64,000 nt of DNA from Tepidiforma bonchosmolovskayae (GCF_008838325.1 NZ_CP042829.1:1488001-1552000); one strand, 5' to 3'. Positions 51,387-60,205 are shown, counted from the first letter of the stretch. Notes: generated by a model from the letters alone, not told the origin. Translations and numbers: made by a program.

Positions 51387-52172
51387 TCAGTACTGCGCCG
51401 TCCCGCAATCGACCGAGATGCACGCGCCCGTGATCCCGGCCCCGGCCTCGCTCGCCAGCAGCAGCGCCACGGCGGCCACCTGCTCGACCGTGTTGATCTC
51501 CCCGGTCGCCGTCTTTGCCTTGAAGATCTTCTCCACCATCTCGTCCAGCCCAGAAAGGCCCATCGCCTTCGCGGTCGCATCGCCCGACTCCCGCACCGCG
51601 TCGGTGATGATGAGCCCCGGGCAGATCGCGTTGCAGGTGATCCCCAGCCGCCCGACCTCGAGCGCCGTGGTCTTCGTCAGCCCGTTCACGCCGTGCTTCG
51701 CCGCCACGTACCCCGCCATCCCGGCGGCCCCCTGCTTCCCCTCGACCGACGAGATGTTGATGATTCGGCCCGAGCCGCGCGGGATCATCTGCTGGAGCGC
51801 CCACTTCGTCCCGTAGAACACCCCGCCCAGGTTCCAGCGGATGTCGTTCTCCCACGCGTCGTCATCGAGCTGGGCGATCGGCGCCGGCCGCGTAATCCCG
51901 CCGGCGTTGTTCACCATGATGTCCAGCCGGCCCCACCGCTCGACCGCCGTGTCGACCAGCCGCTTCACGTCGGCGCTGTTCCGGGCATCCCCCTGCACGA
52001 AGACCGCCCGGACGCCCGCGCCCAGCTCGGCGAGCGCCTGCTCGCCCTTCTTCTGGTCCCTCCCGTTGAAGGCGACCATCGCGCCTTCGCGCAGGAAGGC
52101 CTCGACCAGCCCCCTGCCGATGCCGCGGCTCCCCCCGGTGACCGCGGCCACCTTCCCTTCGAGCATCTGCAT
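51387..52172 (-). CDS. Short-chain dehydrogenase/reductase
   Basis: The 261-residue classical SDR has TGGSRGIGRGLVEAF (about 13-27), NNAGGITRPAP, Ser in IINISSVEGKQG and the YVAAKHG active motif (about 162-168). CNAICPGLIITDAV and a C-terminal TGACISVDCG are those of 3-hydroxybutyrate/3-oxoacyl dehydrogenase relatives. It is the first gene of the operon that runs to 48024, and operator C lies upstream of it. ATGGAGGGACGC before the start contains the Shine-Dalgarno. Substrate unknown. Confidence 0.92.
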   Translation of the reverse strand: MQMLEGKVAAVTGGSRGIGRGLVEAFLREGAMVAFNGRDQKKGEQALAELGAGVRAVFVQGDARNSADVKRLVDTAVERWGRLDIMVNNAGGITRPAPIAQLDDDAWENDIRWNLGGVFYGTKWALQQMIPRGSGRIINISSVEGKQGAAGMAGYVAAKHGVNGLTKTTALEVGRLGITCNAICPGLIITDAVRESGDATAKAMGLSGLDEMVEKIFKAKTATGEINTVEQVAAVALLLASEAGAGITGACISVDCGTAQY

Positions 52173-52255
52173 CTGCGTCCCTCCATCTGCCGTCGGGCGC
52201 GCTGAACCCGCGCCCTGCGCTGCTGCCGGACGCTTTTACCACATTGCCCGAAAGT

Positions 52256-52271
52256 TTGGAAGAGCGGCCAA
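52256..52271. promoter_or_regulatory. Operator C before the dehydrogenase/PEP-mobile-domain operon
   Basis: TTGGAA, four bases (GAGC), GGCCAA: one half-site deviates from the consensus. It lies between tetR (end 52309) and the SDR start at 52172, where it could overlap the -35 of the operon's own promoter. Confidence 0.65.
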
Positions 52272-52308
52272 GGAACTGGCCGCGGGAGGTTCCCGGCCGT
52301 CCCCTCCC

Positions 52309-52962
52309 TCAGCCGTCGAGGCTCGCGGCGACCGGCGTTGCAGCGCCCGTCACCGGGTCCACCCCCTCCGCCACGAGGTACCGCATCAGCATGTCGATCG
52401 TCTGGCGCTCCGTCTCCTCGAAGTCGAACGCCCCCGGCTCGAGCAGCCACTGGAGCGCCACCCCGGTCACCGCGCCGATGTGCCGCGCCGCCGCCGCGTC
52501 CGCATCGAGGTCGGCGCGGAACTGCCCGGCCCGCTGGCCGGCCCGGATCGCCGCCGCCGTCGCCCGCCGGAATCCCTCCCACAGCGCGCGCACCTCGTCC
52601 CCCAGCCGCGGGTCCCGCTTCGCGCTCGCCGTGAACTGGACGAACACCTCATACGGCACCGGGTTCACCTTCGCCAGCTCGATCCCGATGCGCGTCACCG
52701 CCCGCATCGTCTCGACCGGGTTCTGCCCTTCTTTCTGCGCCTGCGCCACCGACTCATTGAAAATCTCCTGGCAGCGCGCCAGCACCCCCGAGAGGAGGTC
52801 GGCCTTGTCCTTGAAGTGGTACGAGACCAGCCCGCGGCTGACCTCCGCACGCCGCGTCGCTTCGTCGATGGAGGTCTCCGCCCAGCCCTTTTCGGCCATG
52901 ACCGCCACGGCCGCGTCAATGATCTGCCGTCGTCGAATTGCGTTGATGTCCAAGCGTGCCAT
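52309..52962 (-). CDS. TetR-family transcriptional regulator
   Basis: The 217-residue product has the TetR N-terminal HTH (IRRRQIIDAAVAVMAEKGWAETSIDEATRRAEVSRGLVSYHFKDKADLL, about residues 9-57) and a helical ligand-binding domain with a hydrophobic VFVQFTASAKRD core. It is the only TetR gene in the window and lies in the middle of the six dyads, divergent from the dehydrogenase-complex operon and upstream of the SDR operon. It is the natural candidate for the repressor that binds them, and for autoregulation through operator F. A 6-base-pair GGGGG/CCCCC hairpin (52978-52994) is in its leader. Confidence 0.92.
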   Translation of the reverse strand: MARLDINAIRRRQIIDAAVAVMAEKGWAETSIDEATRRAEVSRGLVSYHFKDKADLLSGVLARCQEIFNESVAQAQKEGQNPVETMRAVTRIGIELAKVNPVPYEVFVQFTASAKRDPRLGDEVRALWEGFRRATAAAIRAGQRAGQFRADLDADAAAARHIGAVTGVALQWLLEPGAFDFEETERQTIDMLMRYLVAEGVDPVTGAATPVAASLDG

Positions 52963-52977
52963 CGGTCAACGTCCTCG

Positions 52978-52994
52978 CGGGGGCAGTTCCCCCG
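52978..52994 (-). other. Leader hairpin upstream of tetR
   Basis: CGGGGG and CCCCCG pair around a five-base loop, 16 bases before the tetR start on the minus strand. It could be a weak attenuator or simply chance in GC-rich DNA. Confidence 0.4.
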
Positions 52995-53087
52995 TGGTGT
53001 CTGCCTGTCTAACTTTTAGGCTAGCAGGCCGAAGCCCTGTACGCCCCTTCCGCTCCTCCCCCGGTTTCGGTACAGTTACGCGCGCAC

Positions 53088-53103
53088 TTGGACGGACAGC
53101 CAA
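53088..53103. promoter_or_regulatory. Operator F between tetR and the dehydrogenase-complex operon
   Basis: TTGGAC, four bases (GGAC), AGCCAA. It begins 12 bases after the -10-like TACAGT (53071-53076) of the plus-strand operon and ends 14 bases before its first start. It also lies upstream of tetR, so it could serve both directions. Confidence 0.7.
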
Positions 53104-53117
53104 ATTCCCTTCCGGTG

Positions 53118-54092
53118 ATGCCAATGACCCCCTCGCCCGAAACCCTCCTCGACCTCCACCGCCGCATGCTCCGCATCCGCCTCTTCGAAGAGGAGGCCGG
53201 CAGGCTCTCCGAGGCCGGCCGCATCCCCGGCGCCCTCCACCTCTACGTCGGCGAGGAGGCCGTCGCTGCCGGCGTCGCCGCCCACCTCGGCCAGGGCGAC
53301 CAGGTCACCTCCACCCACCGCGGCCACGGCCACCTCGTCGCCGTCGGCGGCGACTTCCGCCGTATGTTCGCCGAGCTCTTCGGCCGCGCCACCGGCTACT
53401 GCCGCGGCAAGGGAGGCTCCATGCACATCGCCGACATGGACCTCGGCATGCTCGGCGCCAACGGCATCGTCGGCGGCGGCCCGCCCATCGCCGTCGGCGC
53501 CGCCTTCTCCAACAAGTACCGCAAAACCCAGAACGTCACCGCCTGCTTCTTCGGCGACGGCGCCTCCAACGAGGGCAGCTTCCACGAAGCCGCCAACATG
53601 GCCGGCCTCTACCGCCTCCCCCTCATTTTCGTCTGCGAAAACAACGGCTTCGGCGAGTTCACCCGCCAGGACCGCCACCAGGCGATCCGCGACATCGCCG
53701 ACCGCGCCGCCGGCTACGGATTCCCCGGCGTCGTCGTCGACGGCATGGACGTCATTGCGGTCTACGAAGCCGCCGGCGAAGCCATCGCCCGCGCCCGCCG
53801 CGGCGAGGGCCCTACCCTCCTCGAGTGCAAAACCTACCGCTTCTACGACCACGTCGGCGTCCGCGGCATGGGCGTCGTCTACCGCTCCGACGACGAAGTC
53901 CGCGCCTGGCGCGAACGCGACCCCATCACCCTGCTCGAGCGCCGCCTCGCCGAACTCGGCATCCTCGATGCGCCCGGCGCCGCTGCCGTCCGCGACCAGG
54001 TCCACGCCGAGGTCCGCGAAGCCGTCGCCTTCGCCGAGGCGAGCCCCTTCCCCGACCCCGCGACCCTCACCGAAGACGTCTACGCCAGCTAG
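53118..54092 (+). CDS. 2-oxoacid/acetoin dehydrogenase E1 component, alpha subunit
   Basis: The 324-residue alpha subunit of a thiamine-diphosphate-dependent E1 has the family motif for ThDP (GDGASNEGSFHEAANMAGLYRLPLIFVCENN, about 158-188), RGHGHLVAVGG, KGGSMHI and a C-terminal part like AcoA/PdhA. It decarboxylates a 2-oxoacid (pyruvate, branched-chain oxoacid or acetoin-like cleavage) together with the beta subunit 18 bases downstream. AcoX in the same operon points to the acetoin-type complex. A second ATG two codons on is possible. Confidence 0.93.
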   Translation: MPMTPSPETLLDLHRRMLRIRLFEEEAGRLSEAGRIPGALHLYVGEEAVAAGVAAHLGQGDQVTSTHRGHGHLVAVGGDFRRMFAELFGRATGYCRGKGGSMHIADMDLGMLGANGIVGGGPPIAVGAAFSNKYRKTQNVTACFFGDGASNEGSFHEAANMAGLYRLPLIFVCENNGFGEFTRQDRHQAIRDIADRAAGYGFPGVVVDGMDVIAVYEAAGEAIARARRGEGPTLLECKTYRFYDHVGVRGMGVVYRSDDEVRAWRERDPITLLERRLAELGILDAPGAAAVRDQVHAEVREAVAFAEASPFPDPATLTEDVYAS

Positions 54093-54110
54093 CCCCACGG
54101 AGCCAGAGCC

Positions 54111-55112
54111 ATGACCACCGCAACCGCCCAGCGCCAGCTCCCCGTCGTGATGGCCATCAACGAAGCGATCCGCCAGCTCATGCAGGAAGACCCGAACGTC
54201 TTCCTCGCCGGCGAGGACGTCGCCCTCTACGGCTCCGTCTTCGGCTTCAGCCGCGGCCTGCTCGATGAATTCGGCCCCGAGCGCGTCGTCGATACCCCCA
54301 TCTCCGAAGCCGCCCTCGTCGGCCTGGGCGTCGGCGCCGCCGCCACCGGCCTCCGCCCCATCATCGACATCATGTTCATGGACTTCATGGGCGTGGCCAT
54401 GGACCAGCTCGTCAACCAGGCCGCCAAGATGCGCTACATGTTCGGCGGCAAGGCCCGCCTCCCTCTCACCATCCACACCATGGCCGGCGCCGGCCTCAAC
54501 CTCGCCGCCCAGCACTCCCAGAGCCTCGAAGCCTGGTTCTGCCACGTCCCCGGCCTCAAGGTCGTCATGGCCTCCGGCCCCTACGAGGCCAAGGGCCTCC
54601 TCATCGCCGCCGTCCACGACGACAGCCCCGTCATCGTCGTCAACAACAAGGCGCTCCTCGGCCTCGCCGGCCACGTCCCCGAGGAGATGTACGAGATCCC
54701 CCTCGGCCAGGCCGCCGTCGTCCGCCCGGGCACGAACTTCACCATCATCGCCACCGGTCGCATGGTCCAGGAGAGCCTCGCCGCCGCCGAAAAGCTCCTC
54801 GAGCACGGCATCGACGCCGAGGTCATCGACCCCCGCTCCCTCGTACCCCTCGATACCGCGACCCTCGTCGAATCCGTCCGCAAGACCCACCGCGCCCTCG
54901 TCGTCCACGAGGCCGTCCGCTTCGCCGGCTTCGGCGCCGAAATCGCCGCCCAGCTCCAGGAAGCCGCCTTCGACTACCTGGATGCCCCCATCGGCCGGGT
55001 CGGCGCGCCCTTCTCCCCGGTCCCCTTCAGCCCCGCCCTCGAAGCCCACTACGTCCCGAACGCCGACCGCATCGCCGGCGAAGTCCTCCGCCTCCTCGGA
55101 CGCTCCGGCTGA
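54111..55112 (+). CDS. 2-oxoacid/acetoin dehydrogenase E1 component, beta subunit
   Basis: The 333-residue beta subunit has LAGEDVALYGSVFGFSRGLLDEFGPERVVDTPISEAALVG (about 29-68), the ThDP-site IDIMFMDFMGVAMDQLVNQAAKMRYMFGG and the C-terminal transketolase-type VIDPRSLVPLDTATL region. It completes the E1 heterotetramer with the alpha subunit. GGAGCCAGAGCC precedes the start. It matches AcoB/PdhB-type proteins; the substrate is not fixed by sequence. Confidence 0.94.
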   Translation: MTTATAQRQLPVVMAINEAIRQLMQEDPNVFLAGEDVALYGSVFGFSRGLLDEFGPERVVDTPISEAALVGLGVGAAATGLRPIIDIMFMDFMGVAMDQLVNQAAKMRYMFGGKARLPLTIHTMAGAGLNLAAQHSQSLEAWFCHVPGLKVVMASGPYEAKGLLIAAVHDDSPVIVVNNKALLGLAGHVPEEMYEIPLGQAAVVRPGTNFTIIATGRMVQESLAAAEKLLEHGIDAEVIDPRSLVPLDTATLVESVRKTHRALVVHEAVRFAGFGAEIAAQLQEAAFDYLDAPIGRVGAPFSPVPFSPALEAHYVPNADRIAGEVLRLLGRSG

Positions 55113-55114
55113 CC

Positions 55115-56122
55115 ATGGAGCCCGGCATCCTCGGGGTCATCGCCAACCCGGCATCCGGCAAGGATATCCGCCGCCTCATCGCCCACGCTGCCGTCGTCAG
55201 CGACGCCGCCAGGCGCGGCATCCTCCGCCGCCTGCTCATCGGCGCTGCCGCCGCCGGCGCCCGCCGCGTCCACTACCTGCCCGGCCCGCACCGCCTCGTC
55301 GAAGATGCCCTCGACGGCCTCGACCTCGCCCTCGAGGCCGAGGCGCTCCCCGTCGACTTCACCGGCTCGGCGCTCGATACCCGCTCCGCCGCCCGCCTCC
55401 TCCGCGAGCGCGGAGCCGCTGCGGTCGTTGTCCTCGGCGGCGACGGTACCTGCCGGGCCGCGGCCGCAGCCTGGCCCGGGCTGCCCATCCTTCCCCTCTC
55501 GACGGGCACGAACAACGTCTTCCCCTTCGCTTGCGAGCCCACCGTCGCCGGCCTCGCCGCCGGGCTCGTCGCCGCCGGCCGCGTTCCGCTCGACGATGCC
55601 GCCAGCCGGTGCCCGCGCATCCACGTCGAGGTCGAGGGCGAACCGCCCGACCTCGCCCTCGTCGATGCCGCCCTCGTGAACGACCGCTTCGCCGGCGCCC
55701 GCGCCGTCTGGAAGCCCGCCGAGCTCACGGCCGTCCTCCTCCTGCGCTCCGACCCCGCCGTCACCGGCCTCGCCGCCATCGGCGGGATGCTCGGCCTGCC
55801 CGTCCCCGAGGGCGCCGCCCTCGCCATCGACCTCGGCGAGCCCGGCCGCTCCGTCCGCGTTCCGCTCGCTCCCGGGCTCGTTGTTCCCGTCGCCGTGCGC
55901 GGCCACCGGCCGGTGCCCTTCGGCGAGCCCGTCGAGTGGTGCGGCCCCGGCATCCTCGCCCTCGACGGCGAGCGCGAGCGTCGCCTCCTCCCCGGCCAGC
56001 GCGCCCGCCTCGTCGCCTTCCCCGACGGCCCCCTCGTCCTCGAACCCGGCCGCATCCTCGCCCGCGCCGCCGAGGCCGGGCTCTTTATCGAAGTCCCCTG
56101 CGGAGCAGCCCATGCCGACTGA
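55115..56122 (+). CDS. acoX: AcoX-like ATP-NAD kinase-family protein
   Basis: The 335-residue product has the diacylglycerol/NAD kinase fold with VVLGGDGTCRAAA (about 108-120) and PLSTGTNNVF, plus the start GVIANPASGKDIRRL. It matches AcoX, a protein of unknown biochemical role found in acetoin dehydrogenase operons between E1 and E2. The gap from E1 beta is only two bases and it overlaps E2 by 11 bases. It may phosphorylate NAD or a cofactor, but this is unproved even for the family. Confidence 0.85.
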   Translation: MEPGILGVIANPASGKDIRRLIAHAAVVSDAARRGILRRLLIGAAAAGARRVHYLPGPHRLVEDALDGLDLALEAEALPVDFTGSALDTRSAARLLRERGAAAVVVLGGDGTCRAAAAAWPGLPILPLSTGTNNVFPFACEPTVAGLAAGLVAAGRVPLDDAASRCPRIHVEVEGEPPDLALVDAALVNDRFAGARAVWKPAELTAVLLLRSDPAVTGLAAIGGMLGLPVPEGAALAIDLGEPGRSVRVPLAPGLVVPVAVRGHRPVPFGEPVEWCGPGILALDGERERRLLPGQRARLVAFPDGPLVLEPGRILARAAEAGLFIEVPCGAAHAD

Positions 56123-57482
56123 CGTCCTCATCCCCAAGCTGGGCATGACGATGACCGAGGGCACCGTCGCCGAATGGCTCGTGCCCGACGGCGCCCCCGT
56201 CCGCGCCGGCGACATCGTCTACCGCCTCGAGACCGAGAAAATTGAGTTCCAGGTCGAAGCCGAGTCCGACGGCATCCTCCGCCACGCCGTCCCTGCGGGC
56301 ACCACCCTCCCGCCCGGCTCGGTCGTCGGCTACATCCTGGCCCCCGGCGAGGCCCCGCCCGCCGGCGCCCCCGCAGCCGCCGCTCCGCAGGGCGCCCCCG
56401 GCGCCCCGCCCCCGCCGCCCGAAGCCGGCCGCGTCCCGGCATCGCCGGCCGCCCGCCGCCTCGCCGCTGAACTCGGCGTGGCGCTCGAAACGGTCCTCGG
56501 CACCGGCCCCGGCGGCCGCATCACCGAGGAGGACGTGCGCCGCGCCCATGCCGCCGCAGCCCGCCCGGCCGCCCCTGCAGCCCCGCCTCCCCTCCCCGCC
56601 GAACCGCCGCCCGCCACCCCGGTCGCCCGCGCCCTCGGCCGCGAACTCGGCATCGACCTCGCCGCCGTCCGCGGCACCGGCCCCGGCGGCCGCATCACGA
56701 AAGAGGACGTCGAGGCTGCCGCCGCAGCCCGCCCGGCCGCCTCGCCGCCTTCGGCGCCCCCGGTCCCGGCCCCTGCTGCTGCGGGGGCCGCCCCCGGCCA
56801 GCGCATCCCCCTCCGTGGCATGCGCAAGACCATCGCCGAGCGGATGCACCGCAGCCTCCAGGAGATGGCCCAGCTCACCCTCGGCATGCGCGTCCGCATG
56901 GACGATGCCCTTCGCCTCCGCGAGCAGCTCATCGCCGAGTGGCAGCCCGAGGGCATCCGCCCCTCCATCACCGACCTGGTCATCCGCGCTGTCGCCCGGG
57001 CCCTGCGCCAGCACCCCGCCCTCAACGCCCGCGTCGAGCCGGACGCCATCGTCCTCGAGCCGGAGGTCCACATCGGCATGGCCGTCGCCCTCGACGCCGG
57101 GCTCGTCGTGCCCGTGATCCGCAACGCCGATACCCTCCACCTGCGCGACCTCGCCCGCGAAACCGCCCGCCTCGCCGAGGCTGCCCGCGCCGGCACCCTC
57201 GGCCTCGATGACTATGCCGGCCAGACCTTCTCCGTTACCTCCCTCGGCATGGCCGGCGTCGAGTTCTTCACGCCGATCATCAATCCGCCCAACGTCGCCA
57301 TCCTTGGCGTCGGGCAGGTCGTCGACGACATCCGCTGGGACGGCGACCGGCCCCTCCGCGCCCGGACCCTCACACTCTCCCTCACCATCGACCACCGCGC
57401 GGTCGACGGCGCCCCCGGCGCGGCCTTCCTCGGCACCGTCCGCGACCTCCTCGAAGCCCCCTACCGGCTCCTCCTGCCATGA
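56112..57482 (+). CDS. 2-oxoacid dehydrogenase E2 (dihydrolipoamide acyltransferase)
   Basis: The 456-residue E2 has one lipoyl domain (lipoyl Lys43 in RLETEKIEFQ), then two peripheral-subunit-binding domains (VPASPAARRLAAELG near 110-145 and ATPVARALGRELG near 170-205, each followed by GTGPGGRIT). The catalytic domain has the active-site motif DHRAVDG (His at about 428). Pro/Ala linkers separate the parts. Most E2 proteins have one binding domain; two are less common. It transfers the acyl group to CoA. It overlaps E3 by four bases. Confidence 0.94.
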   Translation: MPTDVLIPKLGMTMTEGTVAEWLVPDGAPVRAGDIVYRLETEKIEFQVEAESDGILRHAVPAGTTLPPGSVVGYILAPGEAPPAGAPAAAAPQGAPGAPPPPPEAGRVPASPAARRLAAELGVALETVLGTGPGGRITEEDVRRAHAAAARPAAPAAPPPLPAEPPPATPVARALGRELGIDLAAVRGTGPGGRITKEDVEAAAAARPAASPPSAPPVPAPAAAGAAPGQRIPLRGMRKTIAERMHRSLQEMAQLTLGMRVRMDDALRLREQLIAEWQPEGIRPSITDLVIRAVARALRQHPALNARVEPDAIVLEPEVHIGMAVALDAGLVVPVIRNADTLHLRDLARETARLAEAARAGTLGLDDYAGQTFSVTSLGMAGVEFFTPIINPPNVAILGVGQVVDDIRWDGDRPLRARTLTLSLTIDHRAVDGAPGAAFLGTVRDLLEAPYRLLLP

Positions 57483-58852
57483 GCACCGCCCGCCGCTTCG
57501 ATGTCGCCGTCATCGGCGGGGGCGCCGCCGGCGTCGCCGCCGCCCTCGAAGCCGCCCGCCTCGGCGCCTCGGTCGCCCTGGTCGAGGCCGAGCGCCCCGG
57601 CGGCTCCTGCGTCCACTTCACCTGCATCCCCACCTCCATCCTCCTCGACGCCGCCGAGGGGTTCGTCCGCGCCCGCGAACTCGCCGTCGCCGGGGTCCTT
57701 GCCGCCGGCGAGACCCTTCAGCTCGGCCGCGCCAACGACCGCGCCCGCGCCCTCGTCCGCTCCCTCGCCGCCGGGCTCGAAACCTCCCTGCGCCGCGCCC
57801 GCGTGGAGGTCGTCGCCGGCCACGCCAGCTTCCGCGAGCCCGGGCTGCTGACCGTCGCCGGCGCCGGCGAGCTCGCCGCCGATGCCATCGTCATCGCCAT
57901 CGGCGCCCGCTGGGAGCCGCCCGCCATCCCCGGCCTCCCCGCCGACCGCCTCGTCACGCCCGATGTCGTCCAGTCGTGGCGCGAGCCGCCGCCCTCCTGC
58001 CTCGTCCTCGGCGGCGGGCCATCCGGCGGCGTCTTCGCCCTCGAGTACGCGACGCTGCTGGCCCTTGCCGGCTCCGCGGTCACCCTCGCTGCCCCCGGCC
58101 CGGGCATCTTCGCCGGCTTCGATGCGGACCTCCAGCCGCTCCTCGCCGACCTCCTCCAGCCGCTCGGCATCACCGTCGCCACCGGCGCCTCGCCCCTCCG
58201 CGCCGAAGGCGAAGCGGTCATCCTCGCAACCGCCGCCGGCGAGCGCCCGGTCGCAGCGGCCTGCGTGCTCGCCGCCGACCCGCGCGTTCCCTCGGCCCGC
58301 GGCCTCGCCCTCGACCACGCCGGGCTCGCCCCCGGTGCCGACGGCGCCATCCCGGTCGACGAGGGCTGCGCGACCGCCGTGCCCGGCATCTACGCCGCCG
58401 GCGATATCACCGGCCGGGGCATGCTCTCGTCAACGGCCGCCGTGCAGGGCCGGGTCGCCGGGGCGAATGCCGCCGGGGACCGCCGCCGTGCCCGCATATC
58501 GGCCGTCCCGGTGCTCGTCCACACCGTCCCGCCCGTCGCCGCCGTCGGGCGCACGGCCTCCGACGCGCAGGAGGCCGGCATCCCCCTGGCGACTGCCACG
58601 CTCGGCTTCGAAGGCACCGCCGCGTCCGTCGCCCGCGGCGGCCACCCCGGCCTCCTCCGCCTCCACGCCGACCGGCGAACCGGCGAAATTGTGGGCGCCC
58701 AGGCCGCCGGCCCCGGTGCGCACGAACTCGTCAGCGCCGCCGCCGCGCTCATGCAGGCCGAGGCGACGGCCGACCAAGCCGCCGCCCTCGTCGCCTGGCA
58801 CCCGTCGCCCCTGGAGCTCCTCGCCGAAGCGGCCCGCCGCCTGGCCGGCTGA
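57479..58852 (+). CDS. Dihydrolipoamide dehydrogenase-like FAD/NAD protein, altered C-terminus
   Basis: The 457-residue flavoprotein has the FAD motif GGGAAGVAAALEAARLGA (about 13-30), the redox disulfide CVHFTC (Cys44 and Cys49), an NAD-binding GGGPSGGVFALEYA and AGDITGRGML. It would reoxidise dihydrolipoamide in the complex. However, the His-Glu pair of the interface (family HPTxSE-like, as in HAHPTLSE) reads HPSPLELL, so the catalytic base is missing or replaced. Electron transfer may differ, or another E3 serves the complex. It overlaps E2 (ATGA). Confidence 0.85.
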   Translation: MSTARRFDVAVIGGGAAGVAAALEAARLGASVALVEAERPGGSCVHFTCIPTSILLDAAEGFVRARELAVAGVLAAGETLQLGRANDRARALVRSLAAGLETSLRRARVEVVAGHASFREPGLLTVAGAGELAADAIVIAIGARWEPPAIPGLPADRLVTPDVVQSWREPPPSCLVLGGGPSGGVFALEYATLLALAGSAVTLAAPGPGIFAGFDADLQPLLADLLQPLGITVATGASPLRAEGEAVILATAAGERPVAAACVLAADPRVPSARGLALDHAGLAPGADGAIPVDEGCATAVPGIYAAGDITGRGMLSSTAAVQGRVAGANAAGDRRRARISAVPVLVHTVPPVAAVGRTASDAQEAGIPLATATLGFEGTAASVARGGHPGLLRLHADRRTGEIVGAQAAGPGAHELVSAAAALMQAEATADQAAALVAWHPSPLELLAEAARRLAG

Positions 58853-58854
58853 CC

Positions 58855-59286
58855 TTACGCCCGGAGCGCATACACCTCGTAGGTCACGCCGTTCGGCCCC
58901 GTGCTCCCGACGGCGACCGCCTGCACGGTGTTCAGCCACGCGTACTTCTCCGCGCCCGTCTCGAACAGCGGCGTCGAGTACACCTTCGTGCTCCCGTCGG
59001 CGGCCCGCGCGCCGATGCCCGTGTACGTCACCAGGATGTGCGCCCCGTCGTCCGTCTGCAGGGTCAGCCGCACGTCCAGCTTCATGCTCCCGTCCGGCCG
59101 CAGCGTCACCCAGTCCCCGCCCGAATGCGGCACAATCGTGCCCTTCAGCTTCGGGCCTTCGAACGTGCCGCCCGGCACGCTCACAATCAGCCGCGACCCC
59201 TGCGGGCCGCCCTGGATCATCGTCGGCGCCCCAACGTTCGCCGTCATCGTAAAGAGGAACTCAACCGGCAGACTCTCCAGCGGCAT
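58855..59286 (-). CDS. DUF3237 (UPF0311) family protein
   Basis: This 143-residue beta-barrel-like protein begins LPVEFLFTMTANVGAPTMIQGGPQGSRLIVSVPGGTFEG and has VPHSGGDWVTLRPDGSMKLDVRLTLQTDDGAHILVTYTG, the characteristic DUF3237 pattern. The family is often found in aromatic- or terpenoid-degradation clusters without a proven role. It converges with the E3-like gene (two-base gap) and lies downstream of the SDR at 59365 on the same strand, 78 bases away. Confidence 0.88.
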   Translation of the reverse strand: MPLESLPVEFLFTMTANVGAPTMIQGGPQGSRLIVSVPGGTFEGPKLKGTIVPHSGGDWVTLRPDGSMKLDVRLTLQTDDGAHILVTYTGIGARAADGSTKVYSTPLFETGAEKYAWLNTVQAVAVGSTGPNGVTYEVYALRA

Positions 59287-59364
59287 CTCGAACTACCTTC
59301 CTTTCCCTTCGATGTGCGTCCACGGCCGCGGAGTCGGGCGTACCCGTCCGCAGCGCGGCCGACC

Positions 59365-60129
59365 CTACCCGCCCGCCGCGGGCTGTGTGCTCTCGTGCAT
59401 CACCACGCTCACCTCCCCGGCGAGCGCGTCATCACGGATGAGCCGCACCACCTCGTCGGCGATCCGCTCCGGCTGGAGCAGCACCGCACCCTCCAGCGAC
59501 GGCTCCAGCCACCTCGCCGGCCGCGTCCCGTCGCCCGTCTTGGCGATGATCGGCGTATCGACCATCCCCGGCGCCACGGCGTTCACCCGCACGTTCTCCA
59601 GCTCCTTCAGGATCGCGCACGACTTCGTGAAGTGGATGACGGCCGCCTTCGAAGCCGCGTACACGGGGTCGAACGGCAGCGGCCCCAGCCCCGCGATGCT
59701 CGCCGTGTTCACCACCACGCCGCCCTCGCCGTGCTCCCGGAACGCCTCCACGGCCGCCCGCGTCCCCATGATCACGCCCGACGTATTCACCGAAATCACC
59801 CGGTGCACCTTCTCAAGCGGCGCATCCGGCCAGCCCGGCGTGTCGCCCGTCATGATTCCCGCGTTGTTGTGCACGATGTCGAGCCGCCCGAAGACCCGCT
59901 TCGCCGCCCGGAACGTCTCCGCGATGCCCTCCGGCGACCCCACGTCGCCCTGCACGAACGCCGCCTCGCCGCCCGCCGCGGCAATCCGCCGCACCGTCTC
60001 CTCCCCGCCCGCTGCGTCGATGTCGACGACGATAACCTTCGCCCCTTCCCGCGCCAGCCGCTCCGCGCACGCCCGGCCGATGCCCGACCCTGCGCCGGTG
60101 ACCAGCGCAACCTTGCCCGCGATCTCCAT
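59365..60129 (-). CDS. Short-chain dehydrogenase/reductase
   Basis: The 254-residue classical SDR has TGAGSGIGRACAERL (about 11-25), NNAGIMTG, Ser in VNTASIAG and the YAASKAAV active motif (about 158-165), then NAVAPGMVDTPIIAK. It is a 3-hydroxyacyl-CoA- or secondary-alcohol-dehydrogenase-like protein. GGGAGGG precedes the ATG. Operator D lies 52 bases upstream, shared with the divergent AhpD-like pair. The substrate is unknown. Confidence 0.92.
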   Translation of the reverse strand: MEIAGKVALVTGAGSGIGRACAERLAREGAKVIVVDIDAAGGEETVRRIAAAGGEAAFVQGDVGSPEGIAETFRAAKRVFGRLDIVHNNAGIMTGDTPGWPDAPLEKVHRVISVNTSGVIMGTRAAVEAFREHGEGGVVVNTASIAGLGPLPFDPVYAASKAAVIHFTKSCAILKELENVRVNAVAPGMVDTPIIAKTGDGTRPARWLEPSLEGAVLLQPERIADEVVRLIRDDALAGEVSVVMHESTQPAAGG

Positions 60130-60180
60130 GCAACCCTCCCGAAATCGAGTCGCCGGGAGTTTATCCTGCTGGACAAAGCT

Positions 60181-60196
60181 TTGGCCAATAGTCCAG
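60181..60196. promoter_or_regulatory. Operator D in the divergent promoter region
   Basis: TTGGCC, four bases (AATA), GTCCAG. It lies between TGGACA (60170-60175) and CAGTAT (60194-60199), which are 18 bases apart and form the probable plus-strand promoter, so binding would hide it. CAAAGCTTTG (60174-60183) is a second overlapping palindrome. Confidence 0.7.
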
Positions 60197-60205
60197 TATT
60201 CCCGC

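Noticed and set aside
53010-53036. Imperfect palindrome around CTAACTTTTAG in the tetR promoter region
   Set aside because: Its arms do not match the six-site dyad and are short; operator F nearby explains regulation better.
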